A stretch of 64,000 bases of DNA. Source: Delphinus delphis. Taxonomy: Eukaryota; Chordata; Mammalia; Artiodactyla; Delphinidae. The DNA is taken from assembly GCF_949987515.2 (NCBI RefSeq), contig NC_082695.1:69978265-70042264 (forward strand). The letters run 5' to 3'. Below the pieces are notes generated by a model. That model did not search any database and was not told where the DNA came from. It saw only the letters and a list, made by a program, of their open reading frames with translations. The translations under genes were made by a program, and so were the position numbers. This document shows positions 60,085 to 64,000 of the stretch, one piece after another. Each line of letters starts with the position of its first letter. The stretch's first letter is position 1.

Positions 60085-60690
60085 TGTTCATAGCATTAAA
60101 AAATGGAAACAATCCAAATGTTCATCAATAGACTGATAAAACAAATTATGCTGTATCCATGTTACTTTTATTTTACATATATATAACAGAGATAGACCAA
60201 TAGACAATTTATATCAAAGATGATGTTACAGAATATTATAAAAGGATGGTCTTTTCAACAAATGATATTGTGACAACTGGATACTCATAGGAAAAAATGA
60301 AAAAGAAAATTAATCCTAACCTCGCTTCATCAAAAAAATAAATTCCATGTAGATAAAACCGGAGACCCAAAAAACTTTCAAAAGATAATACAGAAGAGCA
60401 TCTTCATGAATTTGGAATAGAGAAAGATTGTTCAAATAGAGCTTAGAACAGTATTACCTGCAAAGTAAAAGATAAGTTTGACTAGACAAAAATTTTAAAC
60501 TTCTGGTCATCAAATCAGAGTGAGTAGGATAGCCTCAAAATCTCGGTAACATAAATGACTAATAAAGGCATTGTATCCAGAATATATAAGGAACATCTAC
60601 AGATCAATGGAACAGGAACTCAGCATAAAAATTAGAAAGTGACTCAAAAAGGCATTTCACAAAAACAGATGAGTCGTGGACATAAGGATC
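60085..60690 (+). mobile_element. Old L1 ORF2/3' fragments
   Basis: 'aaaaatggaaacaatccaaatgttcatcaatagac' at 60098 followed by ORF2-like text 'ggtcttttcaacaaatgatattgtgacaactgg' at about 60248 and 'atcagatcaatggaacagg'-like parts to 60690. The order is not collinear with L1, so more than one piece may be involved. Confidence 0.6.
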
Positions 60691-63669
60691 AAAGTGACAC
60701 GGAGGCAAACGGAAATCTGGCCCACAGCTGGTGCTAAGATTCAAAATTGCTCCAGAGAGAAGGGAAAAAAAGAGAAAAGAAAAGGAGGAAAGAGGAGCCA
60801 GACTCAGGACTTTCCTGGGGAGTAATGAGAAGGAACTCGGGATGCTTTGCGGAGCCAGGTCGGCTTTGAAAATTCATAAAATATGAAAATACCGTATGTT
60901 ATTAAAGGTGAGTATTCAAAATGGTCTCATCGTGTCTTATGATGACCCAGAACTCGGGGACTGAAAAGAAAAATAGTCTTTAGAAGGATGGGAGTGGGTA
61001 GATATGTTCTCCAAAATAGAAAACTCAGGAGATTTCCCCATGTATTTCAGGAGAATATTACCATCAAGCTCACCGTAAATAAATAAAAATCTGAAACAGG
61101 TCTTAAGATGGAAGAAAAGTATTTCTGAAAGAACTCTGGAGAGCGTAGGGGTTTCAGACTTATGTGCATTATACACTGGAATAGTGATTTAAGGAAGTTG
61201 CAAAAAAAAAATCTCTTAGGTTTGTTCAACAAACAGAAAACCTAGTCATCCATTTAAGGTCTTTGAATGTGAGAATATAGCTAAATAAGCTGCATTTGAG
61301 CTCCCTTTAATCTCTGTTATTTATCTTTCAGCTGAAGCACTCAGTCTTAATGTACTAAAGCAAAACAGTAAGAAGAAACATAATGAAGGCCAGGCCTAGG
61401 AAAGGAGGCCAAACGTCTGTATCTAGGATTTATGCTCTGCTTCCCAATGCCTCAATATAAATACAAAGTCAATGTTGAAATTAAAATAGAATTGCATACT
61501 GCTGCTTCCAGAAAGATGTAGAAGATGTGTTTTCCCCTATTCTTCCTGTTAAGTCAACCCAAACCCTGAACATTGTACATCAACAAACACAAGAAGACTC
61601 TGAGAGGTGGAAAGAAGGAGGAACACTAGCTTGGGACCTTGGGATGCAGGGAACAACACAATGGTGACCTCCCTGGGTTTTCTTTTTGCTTTATAGATGC
61701 TAGGCTTGGAGCTGAGTAAGTCCACAGCCTAGAAACGGCAATGGGAGCATAGAAAAAGCCCAAACAAAAAGAGAGGAAAACCCTGGCTCCACCCTTTCGA
61801 GAAAGGGAACTGAAGACGCTCTCTCAAATCACTATGGATGGAGAGTGAACCGAGTACCATTTCTGGTTTTCTTCATGTTAGATTCCCTAGTGTTCAAGAG
61901 AGGAAGTCAATCTTATCTTTAACTTGCAGAAATGTGAAAACAAATGGTTTGTCTTTAGTAACACAGGATAACGGTAGAATGAGTACTAGGCAAGAAGCAC
62001 ATCCTCAATCTCTCTGCTGGCCAATGTCTGCGAAAGACGTGGTCAAAGGAAATCAAGGTCATGGAGGACTGTCTCTCCATCCAATGGTCAGGATACTTTA
62101 AAATCTATCTCGGGGTTAACGTCCACCACCCGAGGTAGCATTATTGAGCCCTGCCACACTGCCCTCTGCTGCTCGCTGTTCAAATGGCTTTGAGTGAATT
62201 GTTCTTTGGAGGCATGGTAACCTTTTGAAGAGTATTTTCTGAGGTACAGCTTCTGTGTTTACTATAATGACATCGTTCATGGTACTTTTTATGAATATAT
62301 CCTGGAAATTTTTCTCTCTGGAATTACAGATACATTAAAAAGAACTGGACGTTTCCTAAAGAACTGGTTGGGTTTAGTCATTTGGACATTGTGAATCACA
62401 AAACTACTCATAATTTTCTCGTTGGATTGGCTGCTAGAAAATTTAAAATTGAGTCAGTGGTCCACTGTGAGCACGTGTATACATTTTGTGGGGCAATCTC
62501 ATTATATTACCTGTTCTTGTATCTCCTTGGCCTTCTCATCTAATCTATTTCCGGTTAAAGGATTATGTTACTTTTATGTAGTTTTTGTAAATGATCTTAC
62601 ATTTTCTTAGAACTCAGGGTACATAAATACATAATTGCAAAGGGTATGAGAACATGAGGATGGCCATGTTTGCACAACCCCAGAACATAACCCTTTTAAG
62701 TCTTTATAAATTGTACTTATTATCAGGGATTAATGCATTATGCTGTTTATAGGAATGAAAATTCCAGAAGAAATAAAAAGAGCTAGATACTGAGAGACAA
62801 AATGAATGCAATAAAAGTGGCAACTGAAACTATGCTGCATGTACCAGATGCTGCTACTTCTGGGCACACTACTCATAGCATTGGGCATATGAATAACCCC
62901 ATATGGAATTCCCACTTGAGAGAGAAGATAGTGAGATTGGTGGCATCCTGGAGCTTCTTTGAAGCTATGAAAAAATCATACTAGAATCTACAGGGACTCA
63001 GGTTTCCTGCTATTTAGGATTTGATGTTTCTTTGGACCTTTATGGTGGCCAGTGGAAGAGAGGGAAACTGACAATCACAACCATAAGAATAGGAGGAGCC
63101 GGGTCCTTACCTTTCCCAGGCCAGACCAAGGTGAAAGAATAAACAAGACGTAGGTATAGCTCTGTTCACATTTCAACCAGAACTCAGGAATATGTATTAC
63201 TATTGCCAGTCAAAATCTTCCCCATTGTTGTTTTCAGTGGTAGCACTAGATGGGCGGGGCATGGGGGTGTTTAAGACAGCCCTCAAAACTACCAAAGATA
63301 AATGTAAGTAACAACAGTATGCTGCGACATGCAACCACATCTTCAAGATACCCTGTTTGTTCCTCTAAGGAACGTACCATCCCTAAGCAGCTTCTACAGG
63401 TATGTTGAAGCCAACACACTACTTGTCTTTACAAAGCCCAAATGTGTTCCCCAAGGGATAACTCTAAAATGGGCCTGTGTGTTTGTCTGTGACATCACAG
63501 GGCAGAGAGAAAAGTTGGAAAACTGCCTTCTGCTCGGAGCCACACAGGGGACTGAGGAAACCAGGCAGAGAAAAGGTCTCTGGAGTTTCCAGAAATAAGA
63601 GACAAAAAGTCAAGTCTCCTCTATAGAAGAACAAGCACAGGCTTTGCTACCGCAATACTAGAGCCCAAA

Positions 63670-63840
63670 CTCCCAGCCCTACAACTTCTGGAGAGCCGAG
63701 TGATCTTGACAGGTCATGTAACCAATTAGAAGCTCTGTTTCCTCCCTGAAAGGTCCGTGGAAAGATCAAATTAAATAAGGTCCCTCAGGTTACTTTATAA
63801 ACCGAAAGTTAGTCAGTTAGTAGTGTCAGTTAGTAGTGAT
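63670..63840 (+). repeat. MIR
   Basis: MIR-like order 'gagccgagtgatcttgacaggtcatgtaacc', 'gctctgtttcctcc' and 'agatcaaattaaataagg'. A short repeated 'cagttagtagtg' follows at 63812-63840. Confidence 0.6.
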
Positions 63841-63919
63841 GGTAGTAGAAATATGGAGTCAACCTTGTTTTTAAAAAAGATGGCTTCTGCCAAACCTTTT
63901 TACTCCCGTTAACAGTAAT

Positions 63920-64000
63920 TGTGAGTTTCTGCCGTATAACAAAGTGAATCAGCTATACATATACATACACACCATTGTAAAGCAATTATACTCCAATAAA
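63920..64000 (+). mobile_element. L1 3' end with inverted segment, cut by window edge
   Basis: 63920-63967 is L1 3'-end text in reverse orientation (complement of the 'ctgattcactttgttata' region), and 63968-64000 is sense-oriented 'cacaccattgtaaagcaatt' to 'caataaa'. In L1 these two pieces are neighbours. The poly(A) and any target duplication lie beyond the window. Confidence 0.75.

Larger units (their letters stand above)
58479..64000 (-). other. CCDC68: CCDC68 intron, open at the right edge
   Basis: No acceptable upstream exon matching CCDC68 was found in these 5.5 kb. A splice-donor-like CCTGGGAAAG|GTAAGG on the - strand near 63114 has no matching coding text. Contains MIR, MER5 and L1 fragments; 60700-63650 holds nothing else recognised. 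A 22-base T run is at 58962-58983. Confidence 0.65.

Noticed and set aside
63100..63125. Splice-donor-like CCTGGGAAAG|GTAAGG on the - strand, possible upstream CCDC68 exon
   Set aside because: The preceding bases on that strand do not encode the coiled-coil text expected upstream of CQDLQKE.
1..64000. CRISPR arrays, operons, bacterial-type systems, tRNA or snRNA genes
   Set aside because: None seen; the sequence is vertebrate nuclear DNA, and the tRNA-like segments belong to SINE heads.

Overview
This is a mammalian nuclear DNA window, almost certainly from a cetacean or its close kin (whippomorphs). The evidence is several near-consensus copies of the cetartiodactyl tRNA-derived CHR-type SINE (head GGGCTTCCCTGGTGGCGCAG, short body, A-rich tail), together with a cetartiodactyl-type L1 3' end and older pan-mammalian MIR, L2, MER5 and Tigger copies. 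Family names come from recalled consensus sequences, not from a database search.

Two genes can be read exon by exon. RAB27B lies on the + strand. Five coding exons (23016-33658) splice in phase into a complete 218-residue Rab GTPase with all G-box motifs and a C-terminal Cys-Ala-Cys prenylation signal. The first 23 kb is taken to be its large first intron, and the non-coding first exon is outside the window. A long 3' UTR probably ends just after an AATAAA at 39648. CCDC68 lies on the - strand and converges on RAB27B. Its last four coding exons are at 58373-58478, 56968-57051, 48189-48265 and 45695-45752, and they encode the C-terminal coiled-coil part of a centriolar appendage protein. The gene continues upstream past the right edge. 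About 6 kb separates the predicted RAB27B 3' end from the CCDC68 stop.

Everything else is intronic or intergenic DNA dominated by transposon remains. There are six full CHR-family SINEs (four with recognisable target-site duplications) plus one head-only scrap, several L1 pieces of different ages, six L2 3' ends, many MIRs, MER5A-type hAT elements, an internally deleted Tigger1 next to a MER2-like element, one ERVL-like solo LTR, and several microsatellites. Nearly all of the longer open reading frames in the window are accidental, many of them translations of the SINE.

The most notable observations concern retrotransposition. A 19-bp duplication spans the last codons and stop codon of RAB27B and flanks nothing but a run of A, which is the footprint of a poly(A)-only insertion that regenerated the stop codon. 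A 392-bp L1 ORF2 fragment lacks the L1 3' end and poly(A) but has a 16-bp target duplication. Two L1 3' ends carry the inverted-segment structure of twin priming. I found no sign of a new multi-gene system; this is an ordinary mammalian gene neighbourhood with some informative insertion scars.
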